DNA from: Mesorhizobium sp. M7A.F.Ca.US.008.03.1.1
Lineage (GTDB): Bacteria > Pseudomonadota > Alphaproteobacteria > Rhizobiales > Rhizobiaceae
Length of the DNA: 64,000 bases
Assembly (NCBI RefSeq): GCF_003997495.1
Contig: NZ_RZRU01000003.1
Location: forward strand, 1 to 64,000
Direction of reading: 5' to 3'
Positions 50,135-58,171 of the stretch are shown one piece after another (positions within the stretch are counted from its first letter, which is position 1; each line of letters starts with the position of its first letter). The notes beneath the pieces are model-generated. The model did no database searches. It saw nothing but the letters and a program-made list of their open reading frames with translations, and had not been told where the DNA came from. A program made the translations under genes and the position numbers.

Positions 50135-51495
50135 CACGATGCTCTCTCTGTCGCGGCCTTTGCCGGGGGCCATGTGTCGATTGCCGGCGCAATAGTGCTC
50201 GGCCGTGTCATGTCTTGCAGAACGTCGGTGAAGATGTCGGGGCCGCCGAGCTTTCCCGATTTCAGCATCAGCGCCAGCGGATCGGAAGGCAGGCCGGGAA
50301 GTTGGGCGATGGCGCGCGACAGTCCGGGGCCTTCATAGGCGCCCATGGCGATGCGGTCGATGCCGAGCGCCTTGACCACCGAACCGGCGGTCTCGCCGCC
50401 GGCGACGACAAGCCGGCGTACGCCGAGTTCACGCACCAGAATTTGTGCGATGCCGGCCAGGATCTCTTCTGCTTTCGCCGCCACCACATCGCGGCCGTGT
50501 GTCTGCTGCAGCGTTTCGACCGTCGCCTGTGGAGCGGTCGTGGCAATCGCGATCATCGCGCCGGGCAAATGCCGCCGGGCGAAGGCACGCGCTTCGGCCA
50601 CGACATCGGCGCCGGCAAAGGCGCGGGCCAGATCGATCGTCAGCAGTGGATTATTCTCAGCAAAACGTTCGAGTTGCTCGATGGTGCGATCGGCGACGCT
50701 GCCGGCCAGCACCGCTGCCGGCCCTTCGACGGCCGGCAGGCTGGCGGCAACGAGGTCCCCTGAATTCACCAGCCCATGCGTGAGCCAAGCCGGCGGCAGA
50801 TGCGCCGCGACCGAGGAATTGCCGGTCATCAGCGGCAGCTCGAAGGCGGCTTCCGCGATCGCCGCCAGGTCGCGCTCGCGGATCGTGTCGGTGACCAGCA
50901 GCGTCTCGCCGCGCGCGCTGTGCTCTTCTATGGCGTAGCGAATGGCTTGGGCGCCGGCATCGACGACGAGATAGGGCACCAGTCCGACCTTGCCCTTGCT
51001 CTGCGCCTGCAGCACGCGAACCAGGTTGGAATCGATCATCGGCGTCAGCGGATCGAAGCGCTTGGGCGACTCGGCCAGCAACTGAACGCCGCCGAACATA
51101 TGCCCCTGATAGACCGTGCGGCCGGTCTCACATAGAGCCGGGGTGAACAGCGTCACACCGCCGCCAAGCCGCTCGAGCAGGGCTTCGGCGCAAGGGCCGA
51201 TATTGCCGGCGGGCGTCGAATCGAAGGTGGCGCAGTATTTGAAGAAGATTTGCCGCGCGCCCGCTTCCACCAGCCGGTCTGCGGCCTCCAGCACCTGGCG
51301 CACCGCATCGCCGGCCGCGATGACGCGGGTCTTCAGCAGGACCACATGAGCAAGGTTGCCTGATGGGATCGGCGCGTCCAACCCGACCGTGCATCCCGTT
51401 GGGATGCCGCGCGCGACCAGCATCGACGCCAGTTCGGTGCCGCCGGTCAGGTCGTCGGCAATGGCGCCGAACAGCAGGGAAGGCATCGCGGTCAT
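50134..51495 (-). CDS. otnK: 3-oxo-tetronate kinase (DUF1537 family)
   Basis: The 453-residue protein has the two DUF1537 domains: the N-terminal substrate domain opens FGAIADDLTGGTELASML, with FFKYCATFDSTPAGNIGPCA near residue 85, and the C-terminal ATP domain has VVAGGETAGSVVKALGI near residue 365. It phosphorylates four-carbon sugar acids. A second ATG at 51486 is possible. It is divergent from the GntR gene at 51642 and cotranscribed with otnC. Confidence 0.88.
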   Translation of the reverse strand: MTAMPSLLFGAIADDLTGGTELASMLVARGIPTGCTVGLDAPIPSGNLAHVVLLKTRVIAAGDAVRQVLEAADRLVEAGARQIFFKYCATFDSTPAGNIGPCAEALLERLGGGVTLFTPALCETGRTVYQGHMFGGVQLLAESPKRFDPLTPMIDSNLVRVLQAQSKGKVGLVPYLVVDAGAQAIRYAIEEHSARGETLLVTDTIRERDLAAIAEAAFELPLMTGNSSVAAHLPPAWLTHGLVNSGDLVAASLPAVEGPAAVLAGSVADRTIEQLERFAENNPLLTIDLARAFAGADVVAEARAFARRHLPGAMIAIATTAPQATVETLQQTHGRDVVAAKAEEILAGIAQILVRELGVRRLVVAGGETAGSVVKALGIDRIAMGAYEGPGLSRAIAQLPGLPSDPLALMLKSGKLGGPDIFTDVLQDMTRPSTIAPAIDTWPPAKAATERAS

Positions 51496-51555
51496 GCGGC
51501 CCGTCTCATGTCTGCCTGTTTCAGGGCGGCCCGTCTCTTGACTGCTTGTCTCATG
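51496..51555. repeat. Two-copy imperfect tandem repeat, 30-bp unit
   Basis: Units at 51496-51525 and 51526-51555 match at 25 of 30 positions and both begin GCGGCCCGTCTC. They fill most of the leader between otnK and the GntR-type site. A recent local duplication is the simplest reading. Confidence 0.6.
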
Positions 51556-51576
51556 TCGGTGGTCAGGCCATTCGTG

Positions 51577-51587
51577 GTATCATATAC
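51577..51587. promoter_or_regulatory. GntR-type site in the otnK/gntR divergent promoter
   Basis: GTAT-CAT-ATAC is an 11-bp palindrome with the GT-N7-AC pattern of FCD-type GntR operators. It lies 54 nt before the GntR start. Close variants occur upstream of the aminotransferase (53666-53676) and the E1 gene (57617-57627). Confidence 0.55.
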
Positions 51588-51641
51588 ACAGCCCACGCGA
51601 CGCAGGCGACGCCTGTGCGACCGCAAGAATGGAGAGCGGAT

Positions 51642-52379
51642 GTGACTGCTTCTATCGCGCCGATCGCGCGCGACAATCTGACGACGCGTGTCTACGAGGA
51701 GCTTCGCCGCGCCATGATGGAAGGCCGTTTCTGGCCGGGCCATCGCTTCAAGATCCGCGACCTCGCCGCCAGCCTTCAGGTTTCCGAAACGCCGGTGCGC
51801 GAGGCGCTGATGCAGTTGGTGCGCGAAAAAGGCCTGGAGATGGAGGCCGGCCGCTCGATCACCGTCGCCCAGCTGTCGCTGGCCCAGTATCTGGAACTGC
51901 GCAGCATCCGTCTGCATCTCGAAGGCATGGCGGGTGCCGCGGCGACGACACGCATCGAGCCGCGCGAAATCGACCGTCTGGCGGCGGTGCATGACAGGCT
52001 GATCGCCGACGAGGACAATGGCCGCTGGTTCGAAGCCGTCCGCGACAATTGGGAATTCCATCACTCGATCTACCAGGCGGCGCAAATGCCGGAACTGCTG
52101 GCCATCATCGAGGGCATCTGGCTGCGCAACGGACCACTGGTGAACTATCAATACCCGCACGCCAGGCCGACCTATGACGGCCGCCACCGGCATCTCGACA
52201 TCCTCGACGCGCTGCGGGCGCGTGACGAGAACGGCGTGCGCAAGGGCATTCAGCAGGACATGATCGAAGGCGGCCGCTTGCTGGTCAAGGTGCTCGAACG
52301 GCTGAACGACGGTTCGGTCACGCCCGAGGAACTGCGCCGCGCCGCACAGAACGGCCGCCTGGTGTCGGCTGCTGGCTGA
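51642..52379 (+). CDS. GntR-family (FCD-type) transcriptional regulator
   Basis: The 245-residue regulator has a winged helix (LAASLQVSETPVREALMQLV near residues 46-65) and an FCD domain with FHHSIYQAAQMPELLAIIEG. GTG 51642 has GGAG 7 nt upstream and starts the family-length protein; the frame is open far upstream but without sense. It is divergent from otnKC and convergent with the aminotransferase gene. The repeated GTATCATATAC-like motif suggests it controls itself and nearby catabolic genes. Confidence 0.9.
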   Translation: MTASIAPIARDNLTTRVYEELRRAMMEGRFWPGHRFKIRDLAASLQVSETPVREALMQLVREKGLEMEAGRSITVAQLSLAQYLELRSIRLHLEGMAGAAATTRIEPREIDRLAAVHDRLIADEDNGRWFEAVRDNWEFHHSIYQAAQMPELLAIIEGIWLRNGPLVNYQYPHARPTYDGRHRHLDILDALRARDENGVRKGIQQDMIEGGRLLVKVLERLNDGSVTPEELRRAAQNGRLVSAAG

Positions 52380-52413
52380 ACGATTTGTTCCTTGCCACCG
52401 CATCGGCGCCGGT

Positions 52414-53643
52414 TCACGCCACCTGCGCCGCCGCGGCCATGCCGGAATCGGCGGCCTGCAGCGCGAGATCAATGTCTTTTGCGGTGTGCGCGGCGCTCAG
52501 GAACATGTTGTGTCGGGGATGGAAATAGGCGCCTTCGCGCAAGGCGGCCGAGCAGAAGGCATCGGCCTTTTTGAATTCGGTATCACCGTCGAACAGCACC
52601 ATCGGCATCGACACCGGGCCGGTCTGGCGCAGCGACAGGCCATGCTTCTTCGCCGCCGCGTCGAGGCCTGAGCGCAACCTGTCGCCGGCTTGCGTCATGT
52701 GGGCAATCGCATCGGTATCGCGCAGCGTGTTGATGGTGGCGATCGCGGCGGCCATGGCGACAGCGCCGTACCAGAACGATCCCGTCACATAGACCTTGGT
52801 CGCGGCTTCGCGAAAACGGTCGGTGCCGGTGATCGCGGCGAGCGGGTAGCCATTGGCGATTGCCTTCGAGAAGGCGGACAGGTCCGGCCGTACGCCGAGC
52901 GGCTCCCAGCTGCCGGCGAGATCGATGCGGAAACCGGCCCTGACATCGTCGACGATCAGTGCTGCGTCGGCGGCGGTGGTGAGTTCGCGCGCCCGTCGGG
53001 AAAACGCGGCGGTCGGCAGCTCCTGGTCGCGGGCGATGTCGTGCCGGAAGGCGGTGACGACGACCGCTGCAAGATCATCCCCAGCCTGCTCGACCGCAGT
53101 CTCCAGGCTGGCAATGTCATTGTAGTCGAAATGGATCAGATGGGCGCGGTCCTCGGCGGTGACACCGGCCAGCGAAGGCGTGCACCACGGCACGGCGCCG
53201 TGATAGGAGCCGCGCGCGACCAGCACCTTGCGCCGGCCAGTGCCGGCGCGCGCGATCGTCACGCAAGCAGTGGTAGCGTCGGTGCCGTTCTTCTGCAGCA
53301 TCGCCCAGTCGGCATGCGCGACCGTCTTGACCAGCAACTCCGCCAGTTCGACCAGCACTTCGCCGGGGCCGTTCATCGCATCGCCCAGGCGACGCTGCCG
53401 CTCGGCTGCTGCCTCGACCGCCTGGTGATGGTGGCCGAGGATGTTGGGGCCCCAACTGCACATCAGGTCGACGTATTCGCGCCCATCGACGTCCCAGACC
53501 CGGCAGCCGTCGGCACGCTCGAAGAACTGTGGATAGGCTGAGCCGAGATAGCGCGTCGCCATGTGTCCCCACATGCCGCCCGGAATGACCGAGGCCGCAC
53601 GCTCGCGCAGCAACTGGTCCTTGGAGTTGATCAGGGAAGGCAT
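52414..53643 (-). CDS. Class III pyridoxal-phosphate aminotransferase (glutamate-1-semialdehyde aminomutase-like)
   Basis: The 409-residue enzyme resembles the GSA-aminomutase branch of class III aminotransferases: ASVIPGGMWGHMATRY start, LQKNGTDATTACVTIARAGT near residue 105, IVDDVRAGFRIDLAGSWEPL, and the PLP lysine in DLSAFSKAIANGYPLAAITG. Heme biosynthesis is unlikely because it sits in a catabolic cluster and rhizobia make ALA with HemA. A transamination giving a semialdehyde for the dehydrogenase at 48052 is more plausible. ATG 53643 has GGAG 10 nt upstream and a GntR-type motif just beyond. Confidence 0.83.
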   Translation of the reverse strand: MPSLINSKDQLLRERAASVIPGGMWGHMATRYLGSAYPQFFERADGCRVWDVDGREYVDLMCSWGPNILGHHHQAVEAAAERQRRLGDAMNGPGEVLVELAELLVKTVAHADWAMLQKNGTDATTACVTIARAGTGRRKVLVARGSYHGAVPWCTPSLAGVTAEDRAHLIHFDYNDIASLETAVEQAGDDLAAVVVTAFRHDIARDQELPTAAFSRRARELTTAADAALIVDDVRAGFRIDLAGSWEPLGVRPDLSAFSKAIANGYPLAAITGTDRFREAATKVYVTGSFWYGAVAMAAAIATINTLRDTDAIAHMTQAGDRLRSGLDAAAKKHGLSLRQTGPVSMPMVLFDGDTEFKKADAFCSAALREGAYFHPRHNMFLSAAHTAKDIDLALQAADSGMAAAAQVA

Positions 53644-53665
53644 AGCGAGGTCTCCGCTCATTGAT

Positions 53666-53676
53666 ATATCATATAT
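53666..53676. promoter_or_regulatory. GntR-type site upstream of the aminotransferase
   Basis: ATAT-CAT-ATAT, 22 nt before the aminotransferase ATG, shares the 9-mer TATCATATA with the site in front of the GntR gene. It overlaps an AT-rich TTGATATATCATATATTGAA tract at 53661-53680 that also looks like a promoter. Confidence 0.5.
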
Positions 53677-53723
53677 TGAATCTGGTGCTGGAAGCACAAA
53701 ATTTGCTGATCGTCCAGGATGAG

Positions 53724-53755
53724 GATGCGGGAGGCGGCAGGACGCCTCCCGCATC
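53724..53755 (-). terminator. Stem-loop after the type-5 binding-protein gene
   Basis: GATGCGGGAGGCG (53724-53736) and CGCCTCCCGCATC (53743-53755) form a perfect 13-bp stem with a 6-nt loop. On the transcribed strand it begins 6 nt after the binding-protein stop. No T tract follows. It lies between that gene and the aminotransferase, matching the hairpins after the other two binding-protein genes. Confidence 0.65.
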
Positions 53756-53761
53756 TTTCGC

Positions 53762-55366
53762 TCAGTGGCTGAGTTCTGCCAGCGGCAGGTTGCAGCAGGC
53801 GCTGTAGCGCACGCCCTTGACGTCCGACTTGTAGGCCAGGATCAGGTTCGGGCTGATCAGCGGCAGGATGATCCTGTCCTTGATCATTTCCTCGCCGGCC
53901 TGGTGCCACAGCTTGGCGGCCTCGTCGCCGCTTGCTGCAAGGGCTGCCTTGTAGATCTCCGCTTCCTTCGGGTTGAGCACCGACGGGTCGCGCTCCGCGC
54001 CGGCGCGGCGCGACCACGGGCTGCCCTTGGTCATGGCGAAATAATCGATGTATTGCGAGGTGCCGTAATAGTCCGGCGCGTAGAACACCGCCGTCATCGG
54101 GATGCCGTCGCCATTGACGCGTTCGCGCCAGTTGGCGAAGGGGATCGGCTGCAGGTCGAGCTTGATGTTGATCTTCGCCAGATCCTGCTGGACCTTCTGC
54201 ATCAGGAGCGACAGGTCGACGCCGTAGACGTTCATGCCGGGAAACGCCGCTTCCATCTCGAAGCCGTCGGCATAGCCGGCCTTGGTCAGCAGTTCCTTTG
54301 CCTTGGCAACGTCATAGGGCTGCGCCTCGAAGCCCGAGCCGCCGGGGAAGCCAAGCGGGATCGGCGCGCTGATCAGCTGGCCCTCGGAGCCGATGGTGAA
54401 GTCTAGGATGCTCGGACGGTCTAGGCCGAGCGAGATGGCTTCACGCACTTCGGGCGTCAGCGGAACCTTGTTGGCCTTGGCGCCGGGTGACAGCGCCACA
54501 TAGATGAAGTTGTAGGACGGCACGGTCTCGATCTTCACGTCGCTGCCGGTCATCGTCTTGGCCGTGTCCGGGTCGATCTGCATGGCGATGTCGGCGGTGC
54601 CGCTCTGCAGCATCTGCGCCTGCGCCACCGCATCCTTGGTCTGGCGGATAACGACTTCGCTCAGCGCCGGCGCGGTGCGCCAGTATTTGTCGTTGCGCGC
54701 CAGCCGCAATTCCGAATTGGGCTCATAGGATTTCAGCACGAACGGTGCGCTGCCGGCTGAATGCGCCAGGAACCAAGCCTCGGCATTGTCTGTCGTCGAG
54801 GCGTCCGCATCGGCCCTGGCGCCGGCTTCGGAAGCGACCTTGCTGTTGACGACCGCTGCGTAGGGCGCCGCCGCGATGTTGAGGAATTCGGAGCTCGGCG
54901 CGACCATCTTGACGACGACCGTATGCGCGTCCGGGGTCTCGATATCAGCCACATTGTCCATCAGGAATGAGGCGCTGCCCTTGAGGTTCTTCAGCCGCTC
55001 CCAGGACCATTTGACGTCCTTGGCCTCGACCGGCGAACCGTCCGAGAACTTGGCGGCCGGGTCGAGCGTGAAGGTGAAGCTGCTCTGGTCGGCATTGCCT
55101 TCCCACTTCGAGGCGAGCAGCGGGATCAGCTTGTTGTCCTTGTCCAGCGTCAGCAGCGATTCATAGACGCTGGAATTGTAGATCTGGCAGGTGTCGCAGA
55201 AGGCGCGGTGCGGATCGAGCGAGTTGAGGTCGATGTTGCGTGCGATGACCAGCGGCTTGCTGTCCTGCGCGAAGGTGGCCGGCGCCCAGAAGGCGCTGGT
55301 GGCCAGCAGCACGGCTGCCAGCATCGTTGCCCTGGTCTTGGCTCTTGGTAGGATCGTCATGTTCAT
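53762..55366 (-). CDS. Periplasmic binding protein of dipeptide/oligopeptide type (family 5)
   Basis: The 534-residue protein has a signal peptide of about 34 residues (ending TFA-QD) and a family 5 solute-binding domain: LVIARNIDLNSLDPHRAFCD start, VYESLLTLDKDNKLIPLLAS, FTFTLDPAAKFSDGSPVEAK, and VREAISLGLDRPSILDF. Two cysteines near residues 59 and 62 (CDTC) and two near the C-terminus (YSACCNL) could form disulphides. It has no permease genes on its own strand, so it most likely serves the orphan DppBCDF-like complex at 42763-46726. It follows the E1 gene by 47 bp. Confidence 0.88.
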   Translation of the reverse strand: MNMTILPRAKTRATMLAAVLLATSAFWAPATFAQDSKPLVIARNIDLNSLDPHRAFCDTCQIYNSSVYESLLTLDKDNKLIPLLASKWEGNADQSSFTFTLDPAAKFSDGSPVEAKDVKWSWERLKNLKGSASFLMDNVADIETPDAHTVVVKMVAPSSEFLNIAAAPYAAVVNSKVASEAGARADADASTTDNAEAWFLAHSAGSAPFVLKSYEPNSELRLARNDKYWRTAPALSEVVIRQTKDAVAQAQMLQSGTADIAMQIDPDTAKTMTGSDVKIETVPSYNFIYVALSPGAKANKVPLTPEVREAISLGLDRPSILDFTIGSEGQLISAPIPLGFPGGSGFEAQPYDVAKAKELLTKAGYADGFEMEAAFPGMNVYGVDLSLLMQKVQQDLAKINIKLDLQPIPFANWRERVNGDGIPMTAVFYAPDYYGTSQYIDYFAMTKGSPWSRRAGAERDPSVLNPKEAEIYKAALAASGDEAAKLWHQAGEEMIKDRIILPLISPNLILAYKSDVKGVRYSACCNLPLAELSH

Positions 55367-55413
55367 TTTATTCTCCCATTTTCTTGTCGAATCTTTGTGG
55401 CAATGCGTTCGCT

Positions 55414-57588
55414 CTATCCACCCACGGCAGTGAGGGATTGAAGCGCGGCCTTGAGCTTTTCAGCGCCGCCCAATGCGGCGCGGTTGAGCGGGGCCGATAC
55501 GACGGGAGCCGAGAGGCTTCCCGTCACATGCAGGATCTCGTGATCGAGATAGTCGAACACGCGATCCTGAATCTCTTGTGTCAGTCGTCCGCCAAGCGAC
55601 AGCCCACGCTGCACCTGTTCGACGACGGCCACCCGGTTGGTCTTGCGGATCGAGGTTTCCACCAGCGGCCAGTCGAGCCCGGTCGGATCGAGGCTGCGCA
55701 GGTCGATGATCTCGGCATCGACGCCGGTCTCCTCGACGACCTGGCTGGCGACAGCAACCATGCTGGCGCTGGCGAGCAGTGTGCAGGCGCTGCCCGGCCT
55801 GACGATCTTCGCCTTGCCGAGCCGCACGCAATAGTCGCGGTCGTCCGTCGGGACAGGACCCTCGCTCGGGAACAGTTCGACATGCTCTATGACGACGACC
55901 GGATCGTCGCATTTCAGCGCCGAATTCATCAGGCCGATATAGTCGAACGGCGTCGTCGGCGCGACGATGCGCCAGCCGGGATAGAGCGCGAAAAGCCCGG
56001 ACGGATCGCCCGAATGCTGCGAGCCGTAGCCGGTGTGCGGCGAGACGCGCACCCTGACCACGATCGGCACCGGAAAGCCGCCGCCGAACATATGCCGCAC
56101 CTTGCTGACCGCGTTGAACAGCTGGTCGGCGGCAACCAGGCAGAAGTCGCCGAACATGATCTCGACGATCGGTCGCAAGCCGCAAAGCGCTGCACCCAGC
56201 GCTACGCCGACAAAACCGTTCTCGGCGATCGGCATCGCCAGCACGCGCTCCGGCCAGCGTTCCAGCGCGCCCTTTGTGGCGCCCGACACGCCGCCGCGCA
56301 GCCGGTGCACATCCTCGCCCATGATGATGATGCGCGGGTCCTGCTCCATGGCGCGAGCGATGACCTCGGACGCTGCAACCATGAACTTGACCGGCCTGGT
56401 GTCGGCCGGCGGCACGTCCTCGATCTCGAGGAAGCGCTCGTCCCTCAGCTCAGACAGGTCGCCTCGTATCTGGTTGTCGACGTCGCTTGGGTCCGGCCAC
56501 AGATGGTCGGGAATGCGCAGCGCATTGCCGCTCATTTCGGTGAGCGAATCGGTTGCGGTGTTGACGACGTCCATGACGCGCTGGTCGAGTGTGCCGAGGT
56601 CGGAGGCGTTGAGAATGCCCATCGTCTTCAGGCGGGCAGCCATTGTCACAAGCGGATCACGCGCTTTCCAGGCTTCCTCTTCGGCCCGTGTGCGGTAGCC
56701 GAATTCGCTGCCCGGGCGGGCGCCGCTCTGATGTAAAAAACGATAGCAGAGCGCCTCGACCAATACCGGGCCACCGTCTTCCTCGATCGCCCGGCGCGCC
56801 TCGCGCATGGCATGGTGGACTGCCACCACATCCATGCCGTCGCATTCGATGCCGCGAAAGCCGAGCATTGGGCCGCGCGACGCCAACCGCGTCTCGCGCG
56901 TCTGCTCGTTGATGTGCGTCGAGACGGCATAGAGATTGTTTTCGGCGAAAAAGATTACCGGCAACCGGTAGAGCGCGGCGATGTTCATCGCCTCATAGGC
57001 CGGCCCCGCCATCATCGTGCCGTCGCCGAAGAAGGCCACGGAGATGTTGCCGGTGCCGAGCAATTTGTCGGCGAGCGCGTAGCCGGCCGCGTGCGGCAGG
57101 TTGCCACCGATGATGGCGCTGGTACCAGGAATCCCCGAGGCGTCGTCGCGCATATGCATCGAGCCGCCACGGCCTCCGCAATAGCCTGACTTGAGGCCCA
57201 TGATCTCGGCCATCAGGCCGCGAACCGAGCCCTGCATGTCCGGATTGAAAGCGTCGCCCAGCGGGTCGAATCCCCTGGGCGTCTGCGCGTTGACCAGCTT
57301 GGCCAACACCTGGTGATGGGCGCGATGGGTGCCGTTGATGCGGTCGCCAGTGCCGAGCACGGACATCGCGCCGACCGCCGTCGCCTCCTGGCCGATGCTG
57401 GCGTGCGCTGGACCATGCACCAGCCCGGCATTGGCGAGATCGAGCACTTTTTCTTCGAAACGACGGATGAGCAGCATCTGATGATACCAGCGCACCAGGT
57501 TCGAAACCTCGGCGTCGTCCCAGTCAGAATCGTCGACGTCTAGCCGCAACCAGGGCGCCGATGGCTGGATCGATGTCTGCTGGACCAT
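55414..57588 (-). CDS. Fused E1 alpha-beta thiamine-diphosphate dehydrogenase
   Basis: The 724-residue protein fuses both E1 subunits of a 2-oxoacid or acetoin dehydrogenase. The alpha part (about 1-350) has HGPAHASIGQEATAVGAM, RGGSMHM and the thiamine diphosphate motif GDGTMMAGPAYEAMN ending FAENN. The beta part (about 375-724) has IIIMGEDV, IAENGFVGVALGAALCGLRP and EIMFGDF. ATG 57588 starts the usual length; the frame continues to 57678, but that would include the GntR-type site. No E2 or E3 gene is seen in the window. It heads an operon with the binding protein and carries both an IclR-type and a GntR-type site upstream. Confidence 0.88.
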   Translation of the reverse strand: MVQQTSIQPSAPWLRLDVDDSDWDDAEVSNLVRWYHQMLLIRRFEEKVLDLANAGLVHGPAHASIGQEATAVGAMSVLGTGDRINGTHRAHHQVLAKLVNAQTPRGFDPLGDAFNPDMQGSVRGLMAEIMGLKSGYCGGRGGSMHMRDDASGIPGTSAIIGGNLPHAAGYALADKLLGTGNISVAFFGDGTMMAGPAYEAMNIAALYRLPVIFFAENNLYAVSTHINEQTRETRLASRGPMLGFRGIECDGMDVVAVHHAMREARRAIEEDGGPVLVEALCYRFLHQSGARPGSEFGYRTRAEEEAWKARDPLVTMAARLKTMGILNASDLGTLDQRVMDVVNTATDSLTEMSGNALRIPDHLWPDPSDVDNQIRGDLSELRDERFLEIEDVPPADTRPVKFMVAASEVIARAMEQDPRIIIMGEDVHRLRGGVSGATKGALERWPERVLAMPIAENGFVGVALGAALCGLRPIVEIMFGDFCLVAADQLFNAVSKVRHMFGGGFPVPIVVRVRVSPHTGYGSQHSGDPSGLFALYPGWRIVAPTTPFDYIGLMNSALKCDDPVVVIEHVELFPSEGPVPTDDRDYCVRLGKAKIVRPGSACTLLASASMVAVASQVVEETGVDAEIIDLRSLDPTGLDWPLVETSIRKTNRVAVVEQVQRGLSLGGRLTQEIQDRVFDYLDHEILHVTGSLSAPVVSAPLNRAALGGAEKLKAALQSLTAVGG

Positions 57589-57616
57589 GTCAGCTATTTC
57601 CGTTCTGGTAGATGAT

Positions 57617-57627
57617 ATATCAAATAT
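57617..57627. promoter_or_regulatory. GntR-type site upstream of the E1 operon
   Basis: ATAT-CAA-ATAT lies 28 nt before the E1 start and matches the aminotransferase site at 10 of 11 positions. It sits between the start codon and the IclR-type box, where a repressor would block transcription. Confidence 0.5.
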
Positions 57628-57690
57628 TTTCTCAGTCGATCTCGGCGGGTCATTTTTCCTGGGCACCGCAACTGGCATGCGGGGGATCGT

Positions 57691-57711
57691 AAATGGAATT
57701 AAATTTCATTT
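57691..57711 (-). promoter_or_regulatory. IclR-type operator upstream of the E1 operon
   Basis: Read toward the E1 gene this is AAATGAAATT-T-AATTCCATTT, identical to the box at 42640-42660 except for the central base. It ends exactly 102 nt before the E1 ATG, the same distance as at the transporter operon. Confidence 0.78.
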
Positions 57712-57855
57712 TCTGCGCAAAACCGAGACTAAGCCGGGGCGGCCGCGTTCCGCAAGAGGAATTTTGAAGCGCGCTTTGGGTCATCCACTCTTGAGGGAGA
57801 ATGCCGGATTGCGGTGAAAGACGGCGTCAGATTTCAGGTGCGATCCCATGTCGGT

Positions 57856-57865
57856 ATGATATCAT
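57856..57865. promoter_or_regulatory. Palindrome upstream of the antitoxin gene, probable autoregulatory operator
   Basis: ATGATATCAT is a perfect 10-bp palindrome 24 nt before the antitoxin start. ParD-type antitoxins repress their own operon through such sites. Confidence 0.5.
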
Positions 57866-57889
57866 CACACCAACGTTACAGGAGAAATC

Positions 57890-58171
57890 ATGGCCGCTAC
57901 CGAAAAACGCACCTTCAGCCTACCAGCAGAGCAGGCTGCTTTTATCGACCATCTCGTGAAATCGGGAACCTATGCGACCAGTAGCGAAGTGATCCGCGCC
58001 GGGCTTCGCGCCCTGCAGGAGCGCGACGCGGCCATAGAGCGTTGGCTGCGCGAGGAAGTCGCGCCGACCTATGACAAATGGAAGGCAGATCCTTCCCGAG
58101 TTATCCCAGCCAACCAGGCTTTTGACGACATCCGCGCTCACCACGCCGCCCGCTTTAAGAGGGATGTGTGA
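57890..58171 (+). CDS. parD: ParD-like antitoxin (ribbon-helix-helix)
   Basis: The 93-residue protein has an N-terminal ribbon-helix-helix (KRTFSLPAEQAAFIDHLVKS, then SSEVIRAGLRALQER) and a C-terminal toxin-binding tail (YDKWKADPSRVIPANQAFDD then IRAHHAARF), as in ParD/CopG antitoxins. AGGAG precedes ATG 57890. It overlaps by 4 bp the start of a toxin gene that is broken, so the antitoxin now appears to stand alone. Confidence 0.88.
   Translation: MAATEKRTFSLPAEQAAFIDHLVKSGTYATSSEVIRAGLRALQERDAAIERWLREEVAPTYDKWKADPSRVIPANQAFDDIRAHHAARFKRDV

Larger units (their letters stand above)
57589..57889. other. 301-bp regulatory region between the E1 operon and the antitoxin gene
   Basis: I see no gene here. 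It holds a GntR-type site (57617-57627), an IclR-type box (57691-57711) and the antitoxin operator (57856-57865). The stretch 57712-57850 has no feature I can name. Confidence 0.7.

Noticed and set aside
52414..53643. Glutamate-1-semialdehyde aminomutase of heme synthesis (HemL)
   Set aside because: Alphaproteobacteria make ALA by the Shemin route, and the gene sits in a regulated catabolic cluster.
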